Part shown: piece after piece, positions 7,971-16,049 of the stretch
How positions within the stretch are numbered: the stretch's first letter is position 1
Layout: each line of letters opens with the position of its first letter
NCBI RefSeq assembly: GCF_022549785.1
Contig: NZ_JAKZGO010000013.1
Location: 1-64,000, forward strand
DNA length: 64,000 nt
Reading direction: 5' to 3'
From: Belliella alkalica
Lineage (GTDB): Bacteria > Bacteroidota > Bacteroidia > Cytophagales > Cyclobacteriaceae
Notes under the pieces: generated by a model
The model's database searches: none
Seen by the model: only the letters and a program-made list of their open reading frames with translations
What the model was told of the DNA's origin: nothing
Made by a program: the position numbers and the translations under genes

Positions 7971-10482
7971 TTTAGCTTGGGTTTTGAAAATGGCGATCAG
8001 GGATTTTCGAAAGAATTTTTCCCGTCTATTGCTATTTGTCTCTTCTATGGTAATCGGGATTGCTGCATTGGTGGGGATAAGTTCTTTTGGTGATAATCTT
8101 AAAAATGACATTGAAAACCAATCCAAAGAACTGGTAGGTGCCGATTTGGTTTTGGATAATAGCAAACCTCTTGGCAGTCAGCCAACGGATTCCATTGCAA
8201 TGGCTCAAGCCGACGAAATCAATTTCGCCAGCATGGTAGCGTTTCCATCAAGTGGAGAAAGTAGATTGACCCAAGTACGGGTTTTGGAAGGTGATTTCCC
8301 TTTTTATGGCAAACTTGAAACTCTCCCTGTGGGGGCTGAGAGCACATTCAGAGCAGGTGGAAGAAAGGCATTGGTAGAAAAAATTCTGATGGCACAATTC
8401 AACGCCGTAGTAGGGGATAGTATAAAAGTAGGAGATGTCACTTTTGTGATTGAAGGGGAGTTGCAAAAAGTCCCCGGACAAACGGGAATAGCTGCGACCG
8501 TGGCACCTGCTGTTTATATTCCAATGGAATATGCCCAAGAAACAGGTTTGATTCAGTTTGGAAGCCGCTTGAAATATCTTCGTTATTATCAGTTGTCCGA
8601 TGATGTCAATCCGGATGAGCTTGTTGAGCGCTATGGTGAACAATGGCAGGAGGATCGGATAGATGCTGATACTGTGGAAGATAGAAGAAGACAGACAGGC
8701 AGATCCTTTGATAATCTTACCAACTTCCTGAGTTTGGTTGCATTCATCGCTCTTTTGCTTGGATGTGTAGGTGTAGCAAGTGCGGTCAATGTTTTTGTAA
8801 AGGAAAAATTGGCATCTGTCGCCGTGCTCAGGTGTTTGGGTGTGTCAGCATGGGATGCAATGAAGATTTATTTGTTCCAGATTCTATTGATGGGCTTAGT
8901 AGGTTCGGTTATTGGATCATTTTTGGGTACAGCTTTGCAATTTGTATTACCGACGGTTTTCAAAGATTTTCTACCTGTAGAGGTAAGTATGGCCGTTTCT
9001 TGGCCAAGTGTAGGTTTTGGAATCCTCACAGGGCTAATAGTGGCATTTCTTTTTGCCCTTTTGCCTTTGTTAAAGATGAGAAAAGTCTCTCCAATGGCTA
9101 CATTGAGACCTGAAGAAGGGGAGACCACCCTCAAAAAAGATCCATTGAGATGGGCTGTGATTTTGGGGATATTACTTTTCATATTTGGGTTTAGCTACAT
9201 CCTTTTGGATGGTTGGAAAGCGGCTTTGGGTTTCACAGGTTTTGTGGTTTTTGCATTTGCAGCGCTTTGGGCAGTGGCAATTGGGATCATGTGGATTATA
9301 AAAAGGTTTTTGCCTATTAGTTTGACTTATCCGATCAGACAGGCTTTGGCCAATTTATACAGACCGAATAACCAAACAGTCTCCTTGATTGCCACTATAG
9401 GTTTGGGAACAGCGATGATCAGTACACTCTTTTTTATTCAAGGGCAGCTATTGGATGAAGCGAAATTTGCTGACAAAGAAGACCAACCCAATATGCTTCT
9501 TTTTGATATTCAGGATTATCAAGTTGATTCAGTAATAACTAGTGTGAAAAATAGAGACTTACCAATATTGCAGCAAGTACCTATCGTCACCATGGCCCTA
9601 GAATCTATCAATGGACTGACCAAAAAAGGGAATGATACCCTTCCCGATGAGGATAAAAGATCGAGAGGTCTGTACAACAGAGAGTTTAGGGTTACCTATA
9701 GAGATACTTTGATTTCATCTGAGCGACTATTGAAAGGAAAATTAAGAAAAGTGGAAAATCCTGGGGATTCTATTTTTGTTTCTTTTGATCAAGGGTATGC
9801 CATGCGGACAGGTCTGAGTCTGGGAGATGAGATCGTATTTAATGTACAGGGTAGGCCAATCAAGACCTATATTGGAAGTTTCAGAGATGTTAAGTTTAAT
9901 CAAGTTTCCACCAATTTCTTGGTATTGTTTCCAGAAGGAGTTCTCAATAATGCACCGAAATTTCATGTTGTCATCACCAAAACCAAAAATGATCGTCAAT
10001 CAGCTGATATGCAAGCGGAAATTGTAAGGAAATACCCAAATATTTCTGTCATCAATTTAGGGGCAATTGTAGAAACACTGGAAGAAATTCTTGGTAAAAT
10101 CAGCTTTGTGATTCAATTTATGGCGTTTTTCAGTATAGCTACTGGGATTTTGGTATTGATCAGTTCTTTGATTATCAGCAAATACCAAAGAATGCGGGAA
10201 AGTATCTTACTGAGAACACTGGGAGCGGATAGTGGAATGGTAGGCAAAATCAATACAATGGAGTACTTCTTTTTGGGATCACTTGCATCTTTAAGTGGTA
10301 TTATTTTGTCATTCTTTGCGACTTACCTTTTGAGCGAATTTGTATTTCAATTGCCATTTAAAGGAGCTTATCTTGAGGCTTTCATTGTTTATTTGAGTAT
10401 CACCATTTTGACTATAGTTTTAGGATGGCTCAATGGCCGGAAAATAATCAAGAAAGCACCAATGGAGATTTTGAGGGGATAG
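7963..10482 (+). CDS. FtsX-type ABC permease (YbbP-like)
   Basis: An 839-residue permease with two FtsX domains. An N-terminal TM helix (about residues 20-42) and a periplasmic MacB-like domain (45-235) precede three TM helices (about 250-370); an additional TM pair follows (about 390-440), then a second periplasmic segment (about 490-700) and three C-terminal TM helices ending in KAPMEILRG, the usual FtsX terminus. The ten-helix YbbP layout (two FtsX repeats plus linker helices) fits E. coli YbbP (about 800 residues). It is encoded with its ATPase, overlapping by 8 bp. The stop codon is only about 10 bp before a 14-bp minisatellite. Confidence 0.88.
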   Translation: MGNLAWVLKMAIRDFRKNFSRLLLFVSSMVIGIAALVGISSFGDNLKNDIENQSKELVGADLVLDNSKPLGSQPTDSIAMAQADEINFASMVAFPSSGESRLTQVRVLEGDFPFYGKLETLPVGAESTFRAGGRKALVEKILMAQFNAVVGDSIKVGDVTFVIEGELQKVPGQTGIAATVAPAVYIPMEYAQETGLIQFGSRLKYLRYYQLSDDVNPDELVERYGEQWQEDRIDADTVEDRRRQTGRSFDNLTNFLSLVAFIALLLGCVGVASAVNVFVKEKLASVAVLRCLGVSAWDAMKIYLFQILLMGLVGSVIGSFLGTALQFVLPTVFKDFLPVEVSMAVSWPSVGFGILTGLIVAFLFALLPLLKMRKVSPMATLRPEEGETTLKKDPLRWAVILGILLFIFGFSYILLDGWKAALGFTGFVVFAFAALWAVAIGIMWIIKRFLPISLTYPIRQALANLYRPNNQTVSLIATIGLGTAMISTLFFIQGQLLDEAKFADKEDQPNMLLFDIQDYQVDSVITSVKNRDLPILQQVPIVTMALESINGLTKKGNDTLPDEDKRSRGLYNREFRVTYRDTLISSERLLKGKLRKVENPGDSIFVSFDQGYAMRTGLSLGDEIVFNVQGRPIKTYIGSFRDVKFNQVSTNFLVLFPEGVLNNAPKFHVVITKTKNDRQSADMQAEIVRKYPNISVINLGAIVETLEEILGKISFVIQFMAFFSIATGILVLISSLIISKYQRMRESILLRTLGADSGMVGKINTMEYFFLGSLASLSGIILSFFATYLLSEFVFQLPFKGAYLEAFIVYLSITILTIVLGWLNGRKIIKKAPMEILRG

Positions 10483-10491
10483 TGGAGAGGC

Positions 10492-10617
10492 GAGAAGCTA
10501 GAAGCGAGATGCTAGAGACGAGAAGCAAGAGGCGAGAAGCAAGAGGCGAGAAGCTAGAGACGAGAAGCAAGAGGCGAGAAGCTAGAGACGAGAAGCTAGA
10601 GACGAGAAGCAAGAAAC
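10492..10617. repeat. 14-bp minisatellite, nine units
   Basis: Nine consecutive 14-bp units of consensus GAGAAGCWAGAGRC, some identical to each other and others with one to three changes. Almost all purine on the plus strand. It starts 10 bp after the YbbP-like stop codon. A decayed relative in the opposite orientation lies near 41620-41692. Confidence 0.9.
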
Positions 10618-10642
10618 GTGTGTCATGTCCAACCACAAAGTG

Positions 10643-10736
10643 CCTGCCTGCTGCAGGCAGGGTTAAACTTTGATTAGCCCCGGGTAGCATCCCGGGGATA
10701 AATGATAATCAAGGAAACAACAACCCTGAAAGGGTT
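10643..10736. repeat. Cluster of three perfect palindromes (REP-like)
   Basis: Three hairpins in 95 bp: CCTGCCTGC-T-GCAGGCAGG (10643-10661), CCCCGGG-TAGCAT-CCCGGGG (10678-10697) and AACCCT-GAA-AGGGTT (10722-10736). All arms are perfect. The GC-rich arms stand out in an AT-rich spacer. They resemble extragenic palindromes mobilised in trans by RAYT transposases. The rest of the 10483-11008 spacer (10740-10955) shows no gene. Confidence 0.75.
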
Positions 10737-10959
10737 AAACTGCTCTATTTTAAATAAAAAAAGTGTCAACTATTTTCAAAACCTGACAAAGAGAACGCAG
10801 ATTAGATGAGAGCTGTGATGGAAACACTCCAAACGTGCATGTTGCAGCTAAACTCCGATTAATTTGTCCTTGGAGGATCCCAAGGTTGCAATCCATGAAT
10901 TAAAGTTGATGATGGAGACGACTTAGGTTTGATTTTTTGTGTTACATTCTTTGAAATAA

Positions 10960-10989
10960 TTGATACCTAAAAAATCATTCTTATCTTTC
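10960..10989 (+). promoter_or_regulatory. Bacteroidota-type promoter for the barrel protein gene
   Basis: A TTG (10960-10962) lies 19 bp before TATCTTTC (10982-10989), close to the Bacteroidota -33 TTTG / -7 TAnnTTTG consensus; the -7 box has one mismatch. It ends 19 bp before the ATG at 11009. Confidence 0.45.
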
Positions 10990-11008
10990 GTGAATAATAA
11001 ACTTAGTT

Positions 11009-11461
11009 ATGTTCAAAAAAGTGTTTTTTATAAGTTTGGTGTTGTTGGCGATTGTTTCTAGCCGGTCATTTTCCCAAAGTGCATTGCGGCCAACATTTGC
11101 AGGAGTGTACCACAGTGGTCTTAAGGGACAAGTGGGAATAGGAACAGATATTGACCAAAAATACTTCGGGGAAATCCGATTTGGTGCAAATGATGTCCTT
11201 GAAACTAGTTTTGGGATAGAAGGTCTTTTTAATAGAAATATTTACAAAGATGAATGGTTCAATTTTCATGCTGGATTGATGTTAGGGTACTATTTCTACG
11301 ATGAATTCAGGATTGGTATTCCTTTAGGCTTTACTATCAAGCCAATAGAAAACCACCGTAATTTTGCAGTTTTGATGGAAGCAACTCCCAATACATTTGG
11401 GGGGAGCCGCTACACTAATTTGAGGGCAAGCATAGGAGTTCGGTACACTTTCAGAAAGTAA
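11009..11461 (+). CDS. Small outer-membrane beta-barrel-like protein
   Basis: A 150-residue protein with a Sec signal peptide (MFKKVFFISLVLLAIVSSRS...) and alternating amphipathic strands such as YFGEIRFGAN, FNFHAGLMLGYYF and IGVRYTFRK, with an aromatic near the C-terminus typical of outer-membrane barrels. Too short for a porin; an eight-strand barrel is plausible. It stands alone, 69 bp before the alpha/beta hydrolase. Function unknown. Confidence 0.6.
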   Translation: MFKKVFFISLVLLAIVSSRSFSQSALRPTFAGVYHSGLKGQVGIGTDIDQKYFGEIRFGANDVLETSFGIEGLFNRNIYKDEWFNFHAGLMLGYYFYDEFRIGIPLGFTIKPIENHRNFAVLMEATPNTFGGSRYTNLRASIGVRYTFRK

Positions 11462-11529
11462 AGTCGTTTTTGTAATACTTATCAGCTTTTTTTTCGTAAT
11501 ATATAGCTTAGACCCTTAATTACTAGGTT

Positions 11530-12342
11530 ATGCCATATTTGCAAACAAAAGATGTGAAACTCTACTATGTCAAAGAAGGAAATGGTGAAGAAGTCATAGT
11601 CTTCTCCCATGGCTTACTTTGGAGTTTCAAGATGTTTTTGGATCAAATCCAATTTTTTAAAAAAGAATACACGATCATCGCTTACGACCATAGAGGTCAA
11701 GGACAGTCAGAAGTAAATGAAGGTCCATATGATATGGATTTGCTTACAGAAGATGCTGTTGAGTTAATTAATCAGCTTGCAGGAAAAGCCGTTCATTTTG
11801 TGGGTTTGTCAATGGGGGGATTCGTTGGGATGAGGTTGGCAGCAAGACATCCTGAACTGATCAAATCTTTGATTCTGATAGAAACATCCGCAAATGCAGA
11901 ACCGGTAGAAAACATACCAAAATATAAATTTTTAAATGGCGTGGTTCGCTGGTTTGGTGTGGTGCCTTCAGTTGCAAAATCTGTAATGAAAATAATGTTT
12001 GCACAAAGTTGGATAGAGAACCCGAAGAATGAAAAGCTGTATAAAAAGTGGTACAACGAATTGAGATCCAATAAAAAATCCATCACCAAATCTGTAGAAG
12101 CAGTCATCTATAGAAAAGGTGTGGAAGAGGAGATAAGATCTATCAAATGCCCAACCATGATTCTGGTAGGTGATGAGGATGTGGCGACGAAACCTGAAAA
12201 AGCAAAATTTATACAAATGGCAATACCTAATGCATCCTTACACATAGTCCAAGGTGCAGGACATAGCAGTACGGTAGAAAGGCCTGAACACGTCAATTCC
12301 CTACTTTCAGATTGGCTTCACTCACACAAATTCAGAAAATGA
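11530..12342 (+). CDS. Alpha/beta-fold hydrolase
   Basis: A 270-residue cytoplasmic hydrolase. The oxyanion HG is at SHGLLWS, the strand-4 motif YDHRGQGQS is typical, the nucleophile elbow is GLSMGG with Ser94, the acid is in VGDEDVATKP (Asp215 or 217) and the catalytic His is GAGHSS (His245). The family includes haloperoxidase-like and 3-oxoadipate enol-lactonase-like esterases, and the substrate cannot be set. It lies immediately upstream of the marR-like gene and may belong to the same aromatic/quinone response set, although a promoter lies between them. Confidence 0.8.
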   Translation: MPYLQTKDVKLYYVKEGNGEEVIVFSHGLLWSFKMFLDQIQFFKKEYTIIAYDHRGQGQSEVNEGPYDMDLLTEDAVELINQLAGKAVHFVGLSMGGFVGMRLAARHPELIKSLILIETSANAEPVENIPKYKFLNGVVRWFGVVPSVAKSVMKIMFAQSWIENPKNEKLYKKWYNELRSNKKSITKSVEAVIYRKGVEEEIRSIKCPTMILVGDEDVATKPEKAKFIQMAIPNASLHIVQGAGHSSTVERPEHVNSLLSDWLHSHKFRK

Positions 12343-12384
12343 CGAAATAAAATTAAATATTTTAGCAATATTGAAACTTTTGCT

Positions 12385-12405
12385 TACATTTGCATGTATA
12401 TACAT
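12385..12405 (+). promoter_or_regulatory. marR promoter -7 box and putative MarR operator
   Basis: TACATTTG (12385-12392) matches the Bacteroidota -7 consensus TAnnTTTG, and the perfect 12-bp palindrome ATGTATATACAT (12394-12405) follows one base later, where transcription would start. The same palindrome recurs at 12898-12909 before yceI. The position suits repression by the adjacent MarR protein, with autoregulation. Confidence 0.7.
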
Positions 12406-12429
12406 TTAATACAAAAGCAATAAATACAA

Positions 12430-12879
12430 ATGAGAATAGAAGAAGCAATCAAACAAAAGGAATTCAAAGATCCTTACAACAAAGCGGTTGTCAACCTTCT
12501 ATATACCAACAGCTATATAGTCTCCAACCAAAGTTCGTTGTTCAAGCCTTTGGGTTTGTCTCCAGAACAGTACAATGTATTGAGAATCTTGAGAGGCCAA
12601 AATGGTAAACCAATTACTGTTTCTTCAATCCAGGAAAGGATGCTGAATAAAATGTCTAATGCTTCAAGACTTGTAGAGAAGCTTAAGCAAAAGGAATTGG
12701 TCATTCGGGAAGAGTGCCCTTCTGACAGGAGGCAAGTAGATATTTTGATTACTGAAAAAGGTTTGGAAATTCTAAAAGTATTGGAATCTGCTGTTTATGG
12801 ATTCAACAGGCAGCTTGTAAATCTTACCGAAGAAGAAACCATTCAGCTCAATGCTTTGTTAGATAAGCTCAGAGGGTAA
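12430..12879 (+). CDS. MarR family transcriptional regulator (MhqR-like context)
   Basis: A 149-residue winged-helix regulator. The HTH spans roughly residues 55-85 (LRGQNGKPITVSSIQERML, then NKMSNASRLVEKLKQK) and the wing carries the family motif ECPSDRRQVDILITEKG, with the conserved DRR. The C-terminal helix LTEEETIQLNALLDKLRG gives the dimer interface. A palindrome just upstream of its start and another before yceI are its likely binding sites. With the dioxygenase and esterase downstream it resembles the MhqR/YodB quinone or electrophile-responsive circuits of Firmicutes; the ligand is inferred. Confidence 0.88.
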   Translation: MRIEEAIKQKEFKDPYNKAVVNLLYTNSYIVSNQSSLFKPLGLSPEQYNVLRILRGQNGKPITVSSIQERMLNKMSNASRLVEKLKQKELVIREECPSDRRQVDILITEKGLEILKVLESAVYGFNRQLVNLTEEETIQLNALLDKLRG

Positions 12880-12897
12880 ATTTTTTTACCCCTATAT

Positions 12898-12909
12898 ATG
12901 TATATACAT
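12898..12909. promoter_or_regulatory. Second putative MarR operator, before yceI
   Basis: Perfect palindrome ATGTATATACAT, identical to the one before marR, and both are followed by a T/A-rich TAAAT/TTAAT. It lies 71 bp before the yceI start. Immediately upstream is a small hairpin GGGTAAA-TTTT-TTTACCC (12874-12891) that includes the marR stop codon. Confidence 0.7.
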
Positions 12910-12979
12910 TAAATGTGAAAACAGTAATAAATAACAATATTAATCATTCATAACTAAAAACTAAACTAAATTAACAATC

Positions 12980-13498
12980 ATGAGTACTACAACAACAAAA
13001 TGGGCAATAGACCCTACACATTCAGAAGTTTCTTTTAAAGTAAAGCACTTGGTAATCTCCACAGTAACAGGTTACTTTAGGAAGTTTGAGGGTTCAGCGG
13101 AATCTACTTCAGATGATTTCAGTGGAGCTAAAGTTTCTTTCACAGCAGATGTGGATAGCATTGATACCAATCAGGCAGATAGAGATGGGCATTTGAAATC
13201 AGATGATTTTTTCAATGTTGGAGAATATCCAAAACTTTCTTTCTCAGGAATTGTAGAAGGTGATAAATTGAAAGGTGATTTGACTATCAGAGAAGTGACC
13301 AAAGCAGTAGAACTTGATGTTGACTTCGGTGGTGTTGCAGGAGATCCTTATGGAAATACCAAAGCTGGATTTGAAATCGAAGGAAAAATCAGCAGAAAAG
13401 ATTTCAACTTGAAGTGGAATGCAGTGACAGAAGCAGGTTCTGTAGTTGTATCTGATGCAGTTAGAATCATCTTGAGTGTGCAATTGGTAAAACAATAG
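12980..13498 (+). CDS. YceI family protein
   Basis: A 172-residue lipocalin-like protein starting TTTTKWAIDPTHSEVSFKVKHL, the YceI signature, and with SFTADVDSIDTNQADRDGHLKS (conserved D-x-R-D-xH-L) and PKLSFSG. YceI proteins bind isoprenoid quinones or other polyisoprenoids in a beta-barrel. No signal peptide, so this is a cytoplasmic form, common beside MarR genes in Bacteroidota. Its upstream palindrome is shared with marR. Confidence 0.9.
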   Translation: MSTTTTKWAIDPTHSEVSFKVKHLVISTVTGYFRKFEGSAESTSDDFSGAKVSFTADVDSIDTNQADRDGHLKSDDFFNVGEYPKLSFSGIVEGDKLKGDLTIREVTKAVELDVDFGGVAGDPYGNTKAGFEIEGKISRKDFNLKWNAVTEAGSVVVSDAVRIILSVQLVKQ

Positions 13499-13560
13499 TA
13501 TTACCCTCAAGGCAAGAATTCACTGTGTAAATACACAATAAAATCTAAATTCAATAAGAG

Positions 13561-13591
13561 GCTGAAAGCTTAAAAGCCTTCAGCTTCTTTT
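13561..13591 (+). terminator. Terminator after yceI
   Basis: GCTGAAAGC-TTAAAA-GCCTTCAGC with one mismatch, followed by TTCTTTT. Located between yceI and the dioxygenase gene, so the two are probably separate or only partly co-transcribed. Confidence 0.7.
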
Positions 13592-13615
13592 ATAAAAAAA
13601 ATAACCAAAACCATC

Positions 13616-14566
13616 ATGGCAGCACTTATCACAGGTATTCACCATATCACGGCTATAGCCGGAAATCCTCAAAAAAATGTAGATTTCTACACAGGAATCC
13701 TTGGTTTGAGGCTTGTCAAAAAGACAATAAACTTTGATTCTCCAGATGTATATCATTTCTACTTCGGAGATGAACTTGGAACTCCTGGGACAGTCTTCAC
13801 AACTTTCCCCTTTGATGGGGCAAGGAAGGGGACAAAAGGAACAGGAGAGATGACTTATACGGCATTTTCTGTATCAATCGACTCACTTGGATATTGGAAG
13901 GAAAGATTGGCAAAATACAATATTCCAACATCGGATGTTTTGACAAGATTTGGGGATAAGCTGATAAGGTTTGAGGATCATGATGGTATGGGAATAGAAC
14001 TAGTGGCCAATAATAATGATTCTAGAAGTGGATGGACTTATGGATTTATTCCAAAAGAACACGTCATTAAAGGATTTTATGGTGCGACTCTCAACCTCAA
14101 AGCAAAAGAACTTACAGAAAAGTTGCTCACCCAATTTATGGATTATAAGTTCTTAGCAGAGGAAGAGGGTCGCTACCGTTATGGCACGGAAGGCAAGCCT
14201 GGCGACATTGTAGATATTGTTATAGACAAAAATGGTCGTCAAGGAGTACAGAGTGCAGGAACCATTCACCATATCGCTTTCAGGACAGCGAATTCAGCGA
14301 CGCAATTGGAGGTTCAACAAATCCTAATCAATAATGGCTATCATGTGACGGAAGTAAAAGATAGAAACTATTTTACATCCATTTACTTCAGGGAGCCGGG
14401 AGGAGTTTTGTTTGAAATAGCAACCGATGAACCTGGTTTTGCCATTGATGAAGATGAAGCACATTTGGGAGAATTACTCAAATTGCCTGATTGGGCAGAA
14501 GTTCACAGAGATAAAATCGAACCGAAATTGGCCAAAGTACAATTAAACGTAGAGAAATATGTCTGA
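13616..14566 (+). CDS. Ring-cleaving dioxygenase, VOC superfamily (MhqO-like)
   Basis: A 316-residue protein built of two vicinal-oxygen-chelate halves. The N-half opens with ITGIHHITAIAGNPQKNVDFY (first metal His) and the second half with GTIHHIAFRTANS; the C-terminal metal Glu is in PGGVLFEIATDEPGF. This is the PcpA/MhqO-type glyoxalase-fold hydroquinone dioxygenase pattern, with Fe(II) held by two His and one Glu. It overlaps the esterase by 8 bp. Likely role: opening of hydroquinone-type rings during quinone detoxification. Confidence 0.88.
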   Translation: MAALITGIHHITAIAGNPQKNVDFYTGILGLRLVKKTINFDSPDVYHFYFGDELGTPGTVFTTFPFDGARKGTKGTGEMTYTAFSVSIDSLGYWKERLAKYNIPTSDVLTRFGDKLIRFEDHDGMGIELVANNNDSRSGWTYGFIPKEHVIKGFYGATLNLKAKELTEKLLTQFMDYKFLAEEEGRYRYGTEGKPGDIVDIVIDKNGRQGVQSAGTIHHIAFRTANSATQLEVQQILINNGYHVTEVKDRNYFTSIYFREPGGVLFEIATDEPGFAIDEDEAHLGELLKLPDWAEVHRDKIEPKLAKVQLNVEKYV

Positions 14567-15176
14567 AATAAAGAGGACTGGAACTACACTTGATAAAGCT
14601 AAAAAAGTTGCAATAATGCTTCACGGCAGAGGAGCATCGGCTGATAGTATTATAGGACTTCAGAATTACCTTGATTTGGAAGATTTTGCGATATTGGCAC
14701 CGCAAGCAGTTGGGAATACTTGGTATCCGTATAGCTTTATGGCTCCCGATCAAAACAACGAGCCTTCATTGACGCATGCTTTGCACGAAGTAGAAGAATT
14801 GGTAGAAGAAGTTACTTCAGCTGGAATTTCATCTGATCAAATCTATTTTATAGGATTTTCGCAAGGCGCATGTCTTTCATTGGAGTATGCATCTAGAAAT
14901 GCCAAAAAATATGGAGGGGTAATAGCTTTCACGGGAGGTTTGATTGGAGAAAAAATCAACAGATCAAAGTATTTAGGTACATTCTCAGGAACACCAATTT
15001 TCATAGGTTCTAGCCATAAAGATATGCACGTACCTTTATCTAGGATCGAAGAATCGATAGAGATCATGGAAAAAATGGGAGCTGCCACCAAAACATTGAT
15101 CTTTCAAGATACAAACCATACAATTCGACAGGAAGAGATTGATTGGGTAAATGTCAATATCCTATCAAAAAAATAA
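14559..15176 (+). CDS. Phospholipase/carboxylesterase family hydrolase (MhqD-like)
   Basis: A 205-residue alpha/beta hydrolase. HGRGASADS supplies the oxyanion loop, GFSQGACLS the nucleophile (Ser101), SSHKDMHVPL the Asp (155) and DTNHTI the His (187). Length and motifs match the MhqD/carboxylesterase YtpA-unrelated small esterases that accompany MhqO dioxygenases. Translationally coupled with the dioxygenase by an 8-bp overlap, so the two probably act on the same quinone-derived substrate. A strong terminator follows. Confidence 0.85.
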   Translation: MSEIKRTGTTLDKAKKVAIMLHGRGASADSIIGLQNYLDLEDFAILAPQAVGNTWYPYSFMAPDQNNEPSLTHALHEVEELVEEVTSAGISSDQIYFIGFSQGACLSLEYASRNAKKYGGVIAFTGGLIGEKINRSKYLGTFSGTPIFIGSSHKDMHVPLSRIEESIEIMEKMGAATKTLIFQDTNHTIRQEEIDWVNVNILSKK

Positions 15177-15203
15177 TATTTGTTTCTTATTATTATGAAA
15201 AAT

Positions 15204-15229
15204 AGCCAGCGGAATCGTTGGCTTTTTTT
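15204..15229 (+). terminator. Rho-independent terminator after the esterase
   Basis: AGCCAGCG-GAAT-CGTTGGCT followed by seven T. One G-T pair in the stem. Confidence 0.85.
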
Positions 15230-15344
15230 GTTATATAACAATGATGCTTTTTGAAAAGAATCATGTAAATTTCTATTGGGAAAAGTTAAATTTCTCTGTA
15301 AACCAAGAGCATTTACGATGTTTTCCTTTTAAATCATCATTCCT

Positions 15345-15842
15345 ATGAAGAAGCATTTGTTATTAATATTAGGCCTAGCGGGAGCTTTTGCGCTTGGATA
15401 TGTTTCCAATTATTTCGTATTTGAAGAAAATAGACCAAGAATAGTAGAAACAAATCTAAAACCAGAAAAAATGAAACTAGGTGCATTTTCCATCAGTTTG
15501 AGTGTGAAAGATCTCAAAACTTCAAAAGAGTTTTATGAGAAACTAGGATTTACAGCATTTGCAGGAGATTTTGACAAAAATTATTTAATCATGAAAAATG
15601 AAAACTCCCTGATCGGGCTATTTCAGGGGATGTTTGAAAATAATATTTTGACATTCAATCCAGGTTGGGATGAAAATGCCCAAGAAATCAACGAGTTTGA
15701 TGATATAAGAGAAATACAAAGCCATTTAAAGAAAAATGATGTTTCATTATCATCAGAGGTAGATCAAAACACTAAAGGGCCTGGCAGTATTATGTTGACG
15801 GATCCTGATGGCAATATGATTTTAATTGATCAGCATAGATAG
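15345..15842 (+). CDS. Membrane-anchored VOC (glyoxalase-like) protein
   Basis: A 165-residue protein. An N-terminal signal-anchor helix (LLLILGLAGAFALGYVSNYF, about residues 4-23) is followed by a single VOC module: SISLSVKDLKTSKEFYEKLG opens it and PGSIMLTDPDGNMILIDQH closes it. The canonical first metal His is replaced by Ser (GAFSISLSV), so a metal-dependent reaction is doubtful. Stand-alone gene facing the araA gene. Function unknown. Confidence 0.75.
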   Translation: MKKHLLLILGLAGAFALGYVSNYFVFEENRPRIVETNLKPEKMKLGAFSISLSVKDLKTSKEFYEKLGFTAFAGDFDKNYLIMKNENSLIGLFQGMFENNILTFNPGWDENAQEINEFDDIREIQSHLKKNDVSLSSEVDQNTKGPGSIMLTDPDGNMILIDQHR

Positions 15843-15992
15843 GCAAGTTGCCCCCCAAGGTATGTGTCCTCACGGACCTTTTTCTAAAGTATATTCTGAT
15901 AATGTTATTTGCCTTAATATAATGGTTTCTGGAGGCACAAGCCGTGGTTGGGCACAAGATATTAAGACGACAAGAAGGCCTTCAGTTAAACA

Positions 15993-16026
15993 CAAAAAAA
16001 GGAGCTCTGCAAAACAGAACTCCTTT
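15993..16026. terminator. Terminator between the VOC gene and araA
   Basis: GGAGCTCTG (16001-16009) pairs with CAGAACTCC (16015-16023) with one G-T pair. Seven A on the left give a T-run for the minus-strand araA transcript, and TTTT on the right could serve the plus strand. Confidence 0.85.
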
Positions 16027-16049
16027 TACAATAATTAAGGCAAATCAAT

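Noticed and set aside
10492-10617. Minisatellite as a CRISPR
   Set aside because: Units are contiguous 14-mers with no unique spacers.
10425-10673. Open frame across the 14-bp minisatellite giving an Arg/Glu-rich peptide
   Set aside because: The peptide is only the translation of the repeat, overlaps the end of the permease gene in another frame and has no independent start context.
15857-15886. Possible terminator AAGGT...GTCC-TCAC-GGACCTTTTT after the VOC gene
   Set aside because: The stem is interrupted and asymmetric; too weak to list as a feature beside the clear hairpin at 15993-16026.
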